This document shows, one piece after another, positions 18,186-27,656 of a stretch of 64,000 nucleotides of DNA. This DNA is from Allobosea sp. Root381 (GTDB lineage Bacteria > Pseudomonadota > Alphaproteobacteria > Rhizobiales > Beijerinckiaceae). The stretch's first letter is position 1; every line of letters begins with the position of its first letter. A program made the position numbers and the translations under genes. Location of the stretch: the NCBI RefSeq assembly GCF_001429395.1, contig NZ_LMJT01000001.1, positions 65,335 through 129,334 of the forward strand. Reading direction: 5' to 3'. The notes under the pieces are model-generated. The model searched no databases, had not been told where the DNA came from, and worked only from the letters and a program-made list of their open reading frames with translations.

Positions 18186-19952
18186 TCACATCCGGTAGGC
18201 CATGCGCACGCCGCCCCAGTGGCGACCGGCGACCCGCAACGGCGCATCGACCTCGCGCACCATCTCGGTCACGCCCCCGCCCATATCGCGCAGATAGGAC
18301 TGGACGAGGAAAGGCCGCACCGAGCGTGCCGCAGCAATGCCGGCGCGGTCGTCGAAGATGCGCCGATTGCGGGCATGAGAGGCGTTCCAGACTGGATCGC
18401 CGCTGCGCTGCGGCAGGGCCTGGGCGGCGTTGTGGACCGGGATATAGCCGTTGCGGTCGATCGGCACCGTGAAGAGCAGGCGCGGGTCGCTTGCGAGCAT
18501 GCCCGCCATCACCCGCGGCAGGATCTGCTCGAGCAGCAACAAGGCGCGGTTGCCGTATTGCTGAGGGTCGGTATCGGGCAAGGCGACGTAGTCGACGTCG
18601 AACAGATCGGCCTGGCTGACGAGGCCGCGGGCCAGTGCGTCGGCCATCAGCGCGGAGAGCTCGGCGGCGAAGGCCTGCGCCCGCTCGATCAGCGGCCGGT
18701 AGGAACCCTCGACGGTCTCGAGCAGGCCGTCGAGCAGCCGCAGTTCGTCGAGCGCCGCCCGATCGAAAGCCATGTGCAGGCCAAGGTCGCTTGTCGCTGT
18801 CATGCGGCAGGGCAGCGGCGGCAGATCGGCGATCTCGATCGTGCCGGAAAGCCCTGGCTCCAGCTTGCGGTCCTGGGGATTGGCCAAGAGGGCACCGCCG
18901 CGGCTGAGGTCGATCGTCCGGCTGACGATATCGACGCCGCCGAGTTGCACTCGCACACGATGCTCGACCGGGAAGCGATCATGCGTGCGCCGGTCGGCGA
19001 AGGACGAATGCCGCATCGTCGGGATGAAGCGGCGCAGCATGCCGCCGGCCTGGCTGGCGCCCTTGGAGGCCGCCCGGCGGGCATTGGCGCTTTCGGTGGC
19101 TGCGGACAGCGCCGCTCGATCGATCTCGTCGACATGCTGCACGACGGTATCGACAAAACGCGCCGTCGCACCGGCGTTGCGCGAGAGTTCGGCCGTCGCC
19201 GCGGCCTGCTCCTGCGCGGCGTCGCCGATTGCGGCAATCACCGGATTGACCTCGCGGACCATCTGCAAGGCGTCGGTGACGATGAGGGCGGAGCCATGGG
19301 CTGCCTGCGTCAGCCGGTCGACCCGGCGGCGGACATGCTCCACCGCTTCGCGCACCTCGACGGAGAGCAGCTTGACCTCCTGGGCAACGACGCCGAAGCC
19401 GCGCCCCGCCTCGCCCGCCCGGGCCGCTTCGATGGAGGCATTCAGAGCCAGCAGGTTGGTCTGGCGCGCGATCTCGGCGATCGAGTCGACGATGCTGCGG
19501 ATCTCAGTCGTCGCGACCGCGAGCCCGCCCATCATCTCGGTCGCTTCGCCGGCGCGGGTGGCGGCGGCGTCGAGCCGCTCCTGTGCATGGCTCATCGACG
19601 AGCCGATCTGGTCGGCGGCGTCTGCGAGCTGCTGCGAGGCAGAGACGAGGGAAACCGAATTGGCGCTGGCGGTCGCGGTCGCGGCCCTGATCGCGGGAAC
19701 GCTCGCATGGATGGCGCAGGCGCGCGCCTCGGATTCGGCAGAGAATTGCTCGGCACTGGCGAGATCGGTCGCGAGACGGCGCATCGCCGCCACCACGTCC
19801 TGCTCCAGCACGCCTACAGCCTCGCGGCCGGCGGCGGCTACCGCATCGGCGACCTCGGCAGCGGCAGCCGGGACCGGTTCCGCCACCACGGCGGGCTCGA
19901 CCGCAGCCGCGCGGCTTCGACTGCTCAGCCAGCGTCGAACGCCACGGTGCAT
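18186..19952 (-). CDS. Soluble methyl-accepting chemotaxis protein with internal PilZ domain
   Basis: 588 aa with no convincing transmembrane helix. The MCP signalling hairpin covers roughly 90-300 with its tip [21 protein letters not shown] near 160-180. A PilZ domain follows at about 320-400, with both c-di-GMP motifs intact: RRTHDR (321-326) and DLSRGG (348-353). Residues 420-588 form the C-terminal sensor module often found in alphaproteobacterial MCPs ([45 protein letters not shown]). It would couple c-di-GMP and an internal signal to CheA. No che genes are nearby. Confidence 0.88.
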   Translation of the reverse strand: MHRGVRRWLSSRSRAAAVEPAVVAEPVPAAAAEVADAVAAAGREAVGVLEQDVVAAMRRLATDLASAEQFSAESEARACAIHASVPAIRAATATASANSVSLVSASQQLADAADQIGSSMSHAQERLDAAATRAGEATEMMGGLAVATTEIRSIVDSIAEIARQTNLLALNASIEAARAGEAGRGFGVVAQEVKLLSVEVREAVEHVRRRVDRLTQAAHGSALIVTDALQMVREVNPVIAAIGDAAQEQAAATAELSRNAGATARFVDTVVQHVDEIDRAALSAATESANARRAASKGASQAGGMLRRFIPTMRHSSFADRRTHDRFPVEHRVRVQLGGVDIVSRTIDLSRGGALLANPQDRKLEPGLSGTIEIADLPPLPCRMTATSDLGLHMAFDRAALDELRLLDGLLETVEGSYRPLIERAQAFAAELSALMADALARGLVSQADLFDVDYVALPDTDPQQYGNRALLLLEQILPRVMAGMLASDPRLLFTVPIDRNGYIPVHNAAQALPQRSGDPVWNASHARNRRIFDDRAGIAAARSVRPFLVQSYLRDMGGGVTEMVREVDAPLRVAGRHWGGVRMAYRM

Positions 19953-20160
19953 CAGCCCACCCTATTACGTTTGGTCGCCTCTTTATGGTTCGACATCGTT
20001 AAGAAAAGCTGACCACTGCGCCGCAAGCAGGAGGACCGGGCGCCGGCAGGCATGGACCCACGCAGGGAGCGCCTGTAAGGCTCCGGAACGAGGGCGCGCG
20101 ATACCCGCCGCGAGCCTTTGGCCCAATCCTCCCAGCCGTGACCCGCCCAGCGAGGCTGCC

Positions 20161-21300
20161 ATGACGAGCAACATTTACGACGTCATCGTCGCCGGTGTCG
20201 GCGCCATGGGGTCGGCTGCGTGCTGGCAACTGGCGAAGCGCGGGCTGAAGGTTCTCGGACTGGAGCGTTTCGACCTCGGCCATGCGATGGGCTCCTCGCA
20301 CGGGCTGACCCGGATCATCCGGCTCGCCTATTTCGAGGGCTCGCAATATGTGCCGATCGTCCGGCGCGCGCATGAGCTCTGGCAGGAAACCGGGGCCGAG
20401 GCCGGGATGCAGCTCCTGCATGTGACCGGCTCGCTCGATCTGGCACCGAAAAACAGCGGGCCTGTCGAGTCCTCCCTGCAATCCTGCCTCGACCACGGCC
20501 TGACGCATGAAGTGCTCGACGGCCGTGAGATCGCGCGGCGCTTCCCCACTTTCCAGCTGCCGGAAGGCCATATCGGCCTGTGGCAGCCGGATGGCGGCTT
20601 CGTCGCCTCGGAGAAGGCGATCTATGCCCATGTCGGGCTGGCGCAGGCGCGCGGGGCCGAGATCCGCACCAACGAGCCGATGCTCGACTGGGCGCCGACG
20701 GCCGATGGCGGCGTCACGGTGCGCACGGAACGCGGTACATACTCGGCCGGACGGCTGGTGATCACCTCGGGCGGCTGGATCGCCGATGCGGTTCCGGCGC
20801 TGGCGAAGACGGTCACTACCGTGCGGCAGGCGATCGGCTGGTTCACGGCACGCCGGCCGGAGCTGTTCCGTCCGGATGTGTTCCCGGTCTTCATCCTCAG
20901 CGTCGAGGAAGGCAATTTCTACGGCTTCCCGCTCTATGAGCATCCCGGTTTCAAGCTGGGCGGGCCGCATTTCGGGCGCGAACCGATGGATCCGCGCGAG
21001 GACGACCGAACGCCGAGCCCCAAGCAGGTCGCGCTGATCCGCGAATGCCTGGCGCGCTACATCCCGGACGCCGCGGGCGAGCCGCTGACGCTGAAGGGCT
21101 GCGTCTACAGCGTGACCCCGGACGACGATTTCATCATCGACAGCGTCCCCGGCGTGCCGCAGGCGGTCTTCGCCTCATGCTGCTCCGGCCACGGCTTCAA
21201 GTTCGCCAGCGCCATCGGCGAGATCCTGGCGGACCTTTCGACCTCGGGCCACTCCGGCTTCGACCTGCGACCCTTCTCGCTCAGCCGCTTCGCCGCCTGA
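20161..21300 (+). CDS. N-methyl-L-tryptophan oxidase / monomeric sarcosine oxidase family
   Basis: FAD-dependent oxidase of N-methylated amino acids, 379 aa, the usual length. The dinucleotide fold is VIVAGVGAMGSAACWQLAKRG (residues 8-28), followed by an Arg-rich loop after GSSHGLTRI. The Cys for covalent flavin attachment is in GCVYSVTPD (Cys314, equal to Cys315 of MSOX), and SGHGFKFA follows. The ATG at 20161 begins the conserved N-terminus; the long in-frame stretch upstream is antisense to the MCP gene. The DMT and Bcr transporter genes follow closely. Confidence 0.88.
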   Translation: MTSNIYDVIVAGVGAMGSAACWQLAKRGLKVLGLERFDLGHAMGSSHGLTRIIRLAYFEGSQYVPIVRRAHELWQETGAEAGMQLLHVTGSLDLAPKNSGPVESSLQSCLDHGLTHEVLDGREIARRFPTFQLPEGHIGLWQPDGGFVASEKAIYAHVGLAQARGAEIRTNEPMLDWAPTADGGVTVRTERGTYSAGRLVITSGGWIADAVPALAKTVTTVRQAIGWFTARRPELFRPDVFPVFILSVEEGNFYGFPLYEHPGFKLGGPHFGREPMDPREDDRTPSPKQVALIRECLARYIPDAAGEPLTLKGCVYSVTPDDDFIIDSVPGVPQAVFASCCSGHGFKFASAIGEILADLSTSGHSGFDLRPFSLSRFAA

Positions 21301-21320
21301 AGCCCTGACCGGAAGACGCC

Positions 21321-22223
21321 GTGGCCAGCTTCGAACAAAACCGCCGCGGCATCCTCGCCATGCTGGCCGCTATGACGTTCTTCGTCTGCAACGACGCGCT
21401 GATGAAGCTCGCGCGCGAGGTCTATCCGGCCGGCCAGGCGATTGCGCTGCGCACCGCCTTCGCGCTCCTGGCCTCGCTCGGTCTCGTGATCGCCTTCAAG
21501 GAGACGCGCAAGCTCCCGCTCGCGCTGCGGCCGATCGTTCTGGCGCGCGGGCTGATCGACGCCGCCGTAACGCTGACGTTCATCTGGTCGCTGAAGATGC
21601 TGCCGCTGGCCGATGTGACGGCGATCCTGCTGGCCGCGCCGATCATCATCGTGGTCCTTGCGGTCGTGCTTCGAATCGAGAGCGTGGGCTGGCGGCGCAC
21701 GGTCGCGATCTTCGTCGGCTTCTGCGGCGTCCTCGTGGTGCTGCGGCCGGGAACCGAGTCCTTCGACGTCGCGGCCCTGGCCGCGCTCGCCAGCGCCACG
21801 CTCGCCGCCTGTCGCGACCTGCTGACGCGCCGCATCGGCAATGAAATCCCGTCGACCGTGATCGCGCTGATGACGACGGCGATCGTCGGCTTCGTTGCGC
21901 TGTGCTTCGGCGTCTTCGAGGTCTGGCAGCCGGTCTGGCGGCACGAGACGCTCTATCTCGCCGCCGCCGCGACATTGCTCGCTGGCGGAAGCCTCTGCAT
22001 TATCAGCGCCTACCGCAACACCGATGTCGGCGTCGTCTCGGGCTATCGCTACTCGGTCGTCATTCTCGCCGTCATCGTCGGCTATCTGGTCTGGGGCCAT
22101 GTGCCCGACCCGATCGCCGGGCTCGGCATCGCGTTGATCGTCGGAAGCGGGCTCTACACCATGCACCGGCAGCGCATGCTGGCCGATTCCAGGCTCAAGC
22201 CCCTGGACCGCTCGCCCTCATGA
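21321..22223 (+). CDS. DMT superfamily (EamA) transporter
   Basis: 300 aa with ten predicted helices in two EamA repeats (about 12-140 and 155-285). The N-terminal repeat begins GILAMLAAMTFFVCNDALMK. It starts at a GTG 20 bp after the oxidase gene and overlaps the next transporter by 4 bp (ATGA). Small-metabolite exporters of this group include amino acid exporters; the substrate is unknown. Confidence 0.85.
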   Translation: MASFEQNRRGILAMLAAMTFFVCNDALMKLAREVYPAGQAIALRTAFALLASLGLVIAFKETRKLPLALRPIVLARGLIDAAVTLTFIWSLKMLPLADVTAILLAAPIIIVVLAVVLRIESVGWRRTVAIFVGFCGVLVVLRPGTESFDVAALAALASATLAACRDLLTRRIGNEIPSTVIALMTTAIVGFVALCFGVFEVWQPVWRHETLYLAAAATLLAGGSLCIISAYRNTDVGVVSGYRYSVVILAVIVGYLVWGHVPDPIAGLGIALIVGSGLYTMHRQRMLADSRLKPLDRSPS

Positions 22224-23407
22224 CCCACATCGCCTCCAAGCCCACCCTGACGGTGCTGGTCGCGATGTCGGTGCTGCAGCCGATCGCGCTGAACCTGCTC
22301 GCCCCGGCCACTCCAGCGCTCTCGCGCCATTTCGGCTCGAGCTATGCGGCGATCCAGCTCACGCTGACGCTGTTCCTGGTGGCGGTGGCGCTGACGCAGC
22401 TGGTCAGCGGGCCGCTCTCCGACCGCTATGGCCGGCGGCCCTGCGTCATCGCCGGCATCGTGCTGTTCGTCGCAGGCTCGACGCTGGGCGCGCTGGCGCC
22501 CTCGATCGAGATGCTGCTGCTGGCGCGCATCCTCGAAGGCGCCGGCTCCGGCTCGGTCTTCGCGCTCTCTCGCGCGATCATCCGCGACACGGCGAGCCGC
22601 GACGAGGCCGCAGGCCAGATCGCCACCGTGACCATGGTGATGGTGGTGGCGCCGATGGTCGCGCCCTGGCTCGGCGGCCAGATCGAAACCCTGTTCGGCT
22701 GGCGCATGATCCTCTGGTTCATGACCGTCGTCGGCACGCTCGTGCTGGTGATGACGATGGCAGGGCTGCCGGAGACCGCCCCCAATCTCGGGCAGAAGAC
22801 GCCGCTGCTCGGCGTCTTCCGCGCCTTCCCGCAGCTCATCGCCCACCGTGGCTTCCTGCTCAACGTCACCGCGGTCACCACCAGCGCGTCCGCCTTCTTC
22901 GCCTTCATTGCGGCGGCGCCCTTCATCGTCGTCGAGACGATGGGGCGCGGGAGCGACGTCTATGGCAGCTATTTCATCCTGAACGCGCTCGGCTACATGG
23001 CCGGAAACTTCGCCATGGCACGGCTGGTGAGGCGCCTCGGCGCGCCGCGCATGGTCCATCTCGGGCTGGTGATCTCCTTCATCGCAATGACGATCGCGGT
23101 GCCGCTGGCGCTACGGGCGGACTGGTCGCCGCTGATGCTGTTCCTGCCACTCGCGCTCAACGCCTTCGGCAACGGCATGACCATTCCCGGCTCGACGGCC
23201 GAAGCCCTGTCGGCCCGGCCGGAGCTCGCCGGCTCGGCTTCCGGCCTGATGGGCGCGATCCAGCTCGGCTTCAGCGCCCTGATGACGGTCGCGATCAGCT
23301 GGCTGGTGACGATATGGCCGATGTCGCTCGTCGTGATGATGTGGGTTCTGACCACGATCGGACTGATCGCGGTCGAACTCGGCCGGCGCGCGCGGGTCGG
23401 CCGCTGA
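22220..23407 (+). CDS. Bcr/CflA-type MFS drug exporter
   Basis: 395 aa with about 12 helices. The MFS motif A GPLSDRYGRRPCVIAG lies near 68-83, and motif C-like residues follow in LEGAGSGSVFALSRAIIRD near 106-124. Closest in pattern to Bcr/CflA multidrug or bicyclomycin efflux proteins. The ATG at 22220 is coupled to the stop of the DMT gene, so the two exporters and the oxidase form one unit. Confidence 0.85.
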   Translation: MTHIASKPTLTVLVAMSVLQPIALNLLAPATPALSRHFGSSYAAIQLTLTLFLVAVALTQLVSGPLSDRYGRRPCVIAGIVLFVAGSTLGALAPSIEMLLLARILEGAGSGSVFALSRAIIRDTASRDEAAGQIATVTMVMVVAPMVAPWLGGQIETLFGWRMILWFMTVVGTLVLVMTMAGLPETAPNLGQKTPLLGVFRAFPQLIAHRGFLLNVTAVTTSASAFFAFIAAAPFIVVETMGRGSDVYGSYFILNALGYMAGNFAMARLVRRLGAPRMVHLGLVISFIAMTIAVPLALRADWSPLMLFLPLALNAFGNGMTIPGSTAEALSARPELAGSASGLMGAIQLGFSALMTVAISWLVTIWPMSLVVMMWVLTTIGLIAVELGRRARVGR

Positions 23408-23437
23408 CGCGAACCGACCGCGCCTTGCGGCAGGCCT

Positions 23438-24304
23438 TCAGTCCTCGAGGCGAACGAGCAGGCTCGACGTGTCCCAGCGCTTGCCACCGAGCTTCTGGAC
23501 CTCGGCATAGAACTGGTCGACCAGCGCGGTGACGGGCAGTTGCGCGCCGTTGCTGCGAGCCTCGTCCAGCACGATGGCGAGGTCCTTGCGCATCCAGTCG
23601 ACGGCGAAGCCATAGTCGAACTTCCCGACATTCATGGTCTTGCCGCGGTTCTCCATCTGCCAGGAACCGGCCGCGCCCTTCGAGATCACCTCCAGCATCG
23701 CCTCGACATCGAGCCCGGAACGCTTGGCGAAATGGATGCCCTCGGAGAGCGCCTGGACGAGGCCAGCGATGCAGATCTGGTTGACCATCTTGGTGAGCTG
23801 GCCGGAGCCGGCCGGGCCCATCAGCTTGCACATGCGGGCGTAAGCCGCGATCACCGGCTCGGCTCGGGCGTAGTCCGCCTGCCCGCCGCCGCACATCACG
23901 GTCAGCACGCCGTTCTCGGCGCCGGCCTGCCCGCCCGAGACGGGCGCATCGACGAAGCCGAAGCCGGCGGCCTTCGCGGCTGCATCCAGCTCGCGGGCGA
24001 CATTGGCGGAAGCCGTGGTGTGATCGACGAAGAGCGCGCCCTTGGCCATGCCGGCGAAAGCGCCCTGCTCGCCCAGCGTCACCGAGCGCAGATCGTCGTC
24101 ATTGCCGACGCAGGCGAAGACGATCTCCTGGCCCTGCGCCGCATCGGCCGGGGTCGGCGCCGAGATGCCGGCATGCTGGGAGACCCAGGCCTGCGCCTTC
24201 GTCGGGTTGCGGTTGTAGACCGTGACCTCGTGGCCCTTGGCCTTGAGATGCCCCGCCATGGGATAGCCCATGACACCCAGACCAATGAAGGCGACCTTTG
24301 CCAT
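23438..24304 (-). CDS. 3-hydroxyisobutyrate dehydrogenase family NAD(P)-dependent reductase
   Basis: 288 aa beta-hydroxyacid dehydrogenase. The Rossmann motif is VAFIGLGVMGYPMAGHLKAKG (4-24), substrate-binding DAPVSGGQAGAENG lies near 120-133, and the catalytic Lys is in SGQLTKMVNQ near 168-177. Candidates are 3-hydroxyisobutyrate dehydrogenase, tartronate semialdehyde reductase or a succinic-semialdehyde reductase. The upstream in-frame extension is dropped because the domain begins at the ATG at 24304. Confidence 0.87.
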   Translation of the reverse strand: MAKVAFIGLGVMGYPMAGHLKAKGHEVTVYNRNPTKAQAWVSQHAGISAPTPADAAQGQEIVFACVGNDDDLRSVTLGEQGAFAGMAKGALFVDHTTASANVARELDAAAKAAGFGFVDAPVSGGQAGAENGVLTVMCGGGQADYARAEPVIAAYARMCKLMGPAGSGQLTKMVNQICIAGLVQALSEGIHFAKRSGLDVEAMLEVISKGAAGSWQMENRGKTMNVGKFDYGFAVDWMRKDLAIVLDEARSNGAQLPVTALVDQFYAEVQKLGGKRWDTSSLLVRLED

Positions 24305-24430
24305 GCGATGCTCTCCCGCTTGCGCTGCCTGGCCGATGTAGCCTGCCATCGCCCGGGTGGAAAGCCACGCCGCCTCTCTGCGTCGCCGCAACGATTGCCG
24401 GCCGGGGCCCAAGAGACTACGTCCTGTACC

Positions 24431-25180
24431 ATGACGATATCGAACGAAGACGAACTGGCGGGCTTGCGCGAGACGGGGCGCATCGTCGCCAACGCGCTCG
24501 CGGCGATGGCCAAGGCGCTGGAGCCCGGCATCACCACGGCGGAACTCGACGACATCGGCCGCGCGCTGCTCGAACGCGAGGGCGCGCAGCCAGCGCCCGA
24601 GCTGGCCTATGGCTTTCCCGGCGCGACCTGCATCAGCGTGAACGAGGAGATCGCCCACGGCATTCCCGGCCCGCGCCGGATCGAGGCCGGCGACCTCGTC
24701 AATATCGACGTCTCCGCCGAGAAGAACGGCTTCTTCGCCGATACCGGCGCGTCCTTCGGCGTTCCTCCGGTCTCGGCCAGGACGGCGCGGCTATGCCGCG
24801 ACGGCCGCCGCGCGCTCTTCGCCGGGCTCGGCCAGGTGGGAGCCGACAGGCCGATGGCCGGTATCGGGCAGGCGATCGGCCGCTTCGCGGCCAAGAACGG
24901 CTATACGCTCGTGCGCAATCTCGCGAGCCACGGCGTCGGCCGCTCGCTCCATGAGGAGCCGACCGAGCTCGCGACATGGCCGGACCGCGGCGAGCGTCGC
25001 CGGATGGAGAAGGGACTGGTGTTCACCGTGGAGCCGTTCCTCTCGCTCGGCGCGGCCTGGGCAGAGGACGGCGACGACCCGTGGACGCTCTACAGCGAGC
25101 CGCGTGCGCCCACCGTGCAATACGAGCACACCGTGGTCGCAACCGCGCAGGGGCCGCTGATCCTGACCCTGCCGGGCTGA
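24431..25180 (+). CDS. map: Type I methionine aminopeptidase
   Basis: Removes the initiator methionine from nascent proteins; 249 aa. The five metal ligands are visible: two Asp spaced as in NIDVSAEKNGFFADTG, His in ASHGVGRSLHEEP, Glu in FTVEPFL and Glu in QYEHTVVA. HGIPGPR carries the substrate-side His. It is monocistronic and far from ribosomal genes, so it may be an accessory copy beside a housekeeping one elsewhere. Confidence 0.92.
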   Translation: MTISNEDELAGLRETGRIVANALAAMAKALEPGITTAELDDIGRALLEREGAQPAPELAYGFPGATCISVNEEIAHGIPGPRRIEAGDLVNIDVSAEKNGFFADTGASFGVPPVSARTARLCRDGRRALFAGLGQVGADRPMAGIGQAIGRFAAKNGYTLVRNLASHGVGRSLHEEPTELATWPDRGERRRMEKGLVFTVEPFLSLGAAWAEDGDDPWTLYSEPRAPTVQYEHTVVATAQGPLILTLPG

Positions 25181-25188
25181 AGCCAGGC

Positions 25189-25905
25189 TCAGCGCAGCGC
25201 CATGTGCCGCGTCAGGCGCAGTTCCAGCCGGTCCCAGACGCGCCGCACCACCTCGACCACGGCAAGGTAGATCAGCGCGGCGTAGAGATAGATCGAGATG
25301 TCGAAGGAGCGGGCGAAGGCGAGCCGCGTCGCGCCCATCAGGTCGAACAGCGTCACCAGCGAGGCAATGGCGCTCGACTTGATCATCACGATCAGCTCGT
25401 TGCCGAGCGGACGCAGCGCCAGGATCATCGCCTGAGGCATGATGACGAGGCGCAGGCTCGCCCAGCGGTGCAGGCCGAGCGACAGCGCACCCTCGAACTG
25501 CCCGCGCGGGATCGACTGGATGGCACCGCGCAGGATCTCGGCCTGATAGGCCGCCGTGTTGATGGTGAAGGTCAGCAGCGCACAGTAGAACGGCTCGCGG
25601 AAGAACCACCACAGCCCGGCATCCTGCCAGAACAGCCGGAACTGGCCGAGCCCGTAATAGACCAGGAAGAGCTGGCAGAGCAGCGGCGTGCCGCGGAAGA
25701 AGGTGGTGTAGCCGTTGATCGCGACCTGCGCCCAGCGCGGCCCATAAAGCCGCGCAACCGCCAGGCCGACGGCCAGCGCGAAGCCGATCGTCACCGAGAT
25801 CGCGACGAGCTGGAAGGTGATCCACAGGCCGCTGAACATGCGGCAGCCGTAGTTCTGGAAAACCTCGCTGCCGACGATGTAGCCCGGATACTCGCACCAG
25901 TTCAT
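25189..25905 (-). CDS. Polar amino acid ABC transporter permease (HisM/GlnP type)
   Basis: 238 aa with five or six helices. The N-terminal ITFQLVAISVTIGFALAVGL and the ATPase-contact EAA loop, FEGALSLGLHRWASLRLVIMP, are typical of the His/Glu/Gln/Arg/opine family. ATG at 25905 overlaps the stop of the other permease (ATGA at 25902-25905). It is the last gene of a binding protein-permease-permease operon; no ATPase gene follows. Confidence 0.9.
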   Translation of the reverse strand: MNWCEYPGYIVGSEVFQNYGCRMFSGLWITFQLVAISVTIGFALAVGLAVARLYGPRWAQVAINGYTTFFRGTPLLCQLFLVYYGLGQFRLFWQDAGLWWFFREPFYCALLTFTINTAAYQAEILRGAIQSIPRGQFEGALSLGLHRWASLRLVIMPQAMILALRPLGNELIVMIKSSAIASLVTLFDLMGATRLAFARSFDISIYLYAALIYLAVVEVVRRVWDRLELRLTRHMALR

Positions 25906-26630
25906 CGCGTCGCGCCCCCGAAGGCGGCATAGCCGCGATTGGCGCGGGCTTCGAGCCGGCCGATGCTCCAGGCCGAGATCAGCGAGAAGAACAGGTAGAT
26001 CGCCATCGCCGCGCCGAAGAACAGGAAGGGCTCCTTGGTCACGACATTGGCGCGGGTGGTAATGAACATGATGTCGGGCAGCGTGATCACCGAGACCAGC
26101 GAGGTCTCCTTGAGCAGCACCATCCAGTTGTTGCCGAGCCCCGGCAGCGCCACGCGCATCAGTTGCGGGAAGACGACGAGCCGGAAGGCCTGCGCCTTGC
26201 TCAGGCCCAGCGCCGCTGCAGCCTCGCGCTGGCCGGGCTGGATCGAATTGAGCGCGCCCATCCAGACCTCGCTGGAAAAGGCGGAGAGCACCATCCCGAG
26301 CGCGATCATCCCGGCGACGAATGGCGGCATGCTGAAGGAGCCCGCCAGGCCGAGCTTCACCCAAAGTTGCTGCAGCAGGATCTGGACGCCGAAATAGACG
26401 ATGTAGAGTGTCAGCAGCTCCGGCACGCCACGGAACACCGTGGTGTAGATCGTCGCCAGCCGGCGCAGCCAGGCCTTCTCCGAACGCTTGGCGAGAGCGA
26501 TCGCCAGACCGAGCGCCAGCCCGAAGGGCAGCGTCGCGAGTGCGATCGAGATCGTGATGGAGGCGCCCTGCAGCAGGGCCCAGCCCCAGCCACCGGGCCC
26601 GAAGCCGAGCAGGGCGAATTTTTCGAGCAT
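25902..26630 (-). CDS. Polar amino acid ABC transporter permease (HisQ type)
   Basis: 242 aa with about five helices. LQGASITISIALATLPFGLALG begins the permease fold and the EAA loop is REAAAALGLSKAQAFRLVVFPQ. It pairs with the overlapping downstream permease to form the membrane channel. A stable hairpin (26661-26680) separates it from the binding-protein gene, which probably lowers its expression relative to that protein. Confidence 0.9.
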   Translation of the reverse strand: MLEKFALLGFGPGGWGWALLQGASITISIALATLPFGLALGLAIALAKRSEKAWLRRLATIYTTVFRGVPELLTLYIVYFGVQILLQQLWVKLGLAGSFSMPPFVAGMIALGMVLSAFSSEVWMGALNSIQPGQREAAAALGLSKAQAFRLVVFPQLMRVALPGLGNNWMVLLKETSLVSVITLPDIMFITTRANVVTKEPFLFFGAAMAIYLFFSLISAWSIGRLEARANRGYAAFGGATR

Positions 26631-26660
26631 GGCGCCGCCGATGCGGGAGGGGCGAACGCA

Positions 26661-26680
26661 GCCGGCCCGGACGGGCCGGC
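26661..26680. repeat. Intercistronic hairpin in the ABC operon
   Basis: GCCGGCCC-GGAC-GGGCCGGC: a perfect 8-bp GC stem with a 4-nt loop, between the binding-protein stop and the permease start. No T-run follows on the minus strand, so it is more likely an mRNA-stability or attenuating hairpin than a full terminator. Confidence 0.65.
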
Positions 26681-26719
26681 CGACGGGTTCAGGACGAGCG
26701 GATCACGAGACGGCTCGGA

Positions 26720-27493
26720 TCAGTCGTATTTGAACCACTTGTCCTCGAGCTTCTTGTGCGAGCCGTCGGCGATGGCCTCGGCGATCGCCTTGTTGATCAG
26801 CTCCTTCAGCGCCGTATCCGACTTGCGCACTGCGCCCGCCACGCCGGCACCATGGATGGCATCATCGCGCTTGACCTCGGCGATCCTGCGGCAGCAATCC
26901 TTGCCCTGGCCCCTGAGGAAATCGGCGAGCGCCAGGGCATCGGCGACGTTGTAGTCGAGCCGGCCGTTGATCAGGTCGAGATTGGCCTCCTCCTGCGTCG
27001 GGTACAGGCGGATGTCGGAATCCTTGTAGAACTTCTCGAGATAGTTGGCGTGGATGGTCGAGCTCTGGGTGCCGATCGTCTTGCCCTTGAGCGCAGCCGG
27101 CGAGATGTCGTCCGATTTGGTGTTCTTCGGGCCGACCGCCCAGATCGGGGTCTTGCTGTAGACGGCGGTGAAATCGACCTGCTTCCTGCGCTCGTCGGTG
27201 GCGTTCATGCCGGCGAAGATGACGTCGTACTTATTGGCCTGCAGGGCCGGGATGATGCCGTCCCAATCCTGCACCACCCAGGTGCATTTCACCTTCATCT
27301 TCTCGCAGAGCAGGTTGCCGAGATCGATCTCGAAGCCCTCCAGCTCCTTCTTGGCATTGAGGTTGTTGTACGGCGGATAGGCGCCTTCGGTGCCGATCCG
27401 GATCTCCTTCCACTCCTTGGCCTGCGCCAGGGCACCGGAGGCGCCGACTGCCGTCAACAACGCAGTGGCGATGAATCGCGCGAAACCGTTCAT
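26720..27493 (-). CDS. Periplasmic polar amino acid-binding protein
   Basis: 257 aa. It has a Sec signal (MNGFARFIATALLTAVGASGALAQ, cut near residue 24) and then the SBP family 3 fold: GTEGAYPPYNN, FEIDLGNLLCEKMKVKC, WDGIIPALQANKYDVI, FTAVYSKTPI. The ATG at 27493 has a near-perfect GGAGGT site 4 nt upstream. First gene of the operon with the two permeases; the amino acid bound is not evident, though the Asp and Arg pattern suits basic amino acids or opines. Confidence 0.92.
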   Translation of the reverse strand: MNGFARFIATALLTAVGASGALAQAKEWKEIRIGTEGAYPPYNNLNAKKELEGFEIDLGNLLCEKMKVKCTWVVQDWDGIIPALQANKYDVIFAGMNATDERRKQVDFTAVYSKTPIWAVGPKNTKSDDISPAALKGKTIGTQSSTIHANYLEKFYKDSDIRLYPTQEEANLDLINGRLDYNVADALALADFLRGQGKDCCRRIAEVKRDDAIHGAGVAGAVRKSDTALKELINKAIAEAIADGSHKKLEDKWFKYD

Positions 27494-27656
27494 AGGACCT
27501 CCACTAGGTTCGGCCGGCGGGCATTCCCTCTTCTCCCGTCCGACTCTGCCCGCAGATTGTGCGATGCCGCGCACTGGCCGCAAGCGGAGATTAGGCGCAT
27601 ATGGCTGCCGCCATGGCGAATTCTTCGGCAGCAGCGACAGAGCTGCGCCGGGGCTG

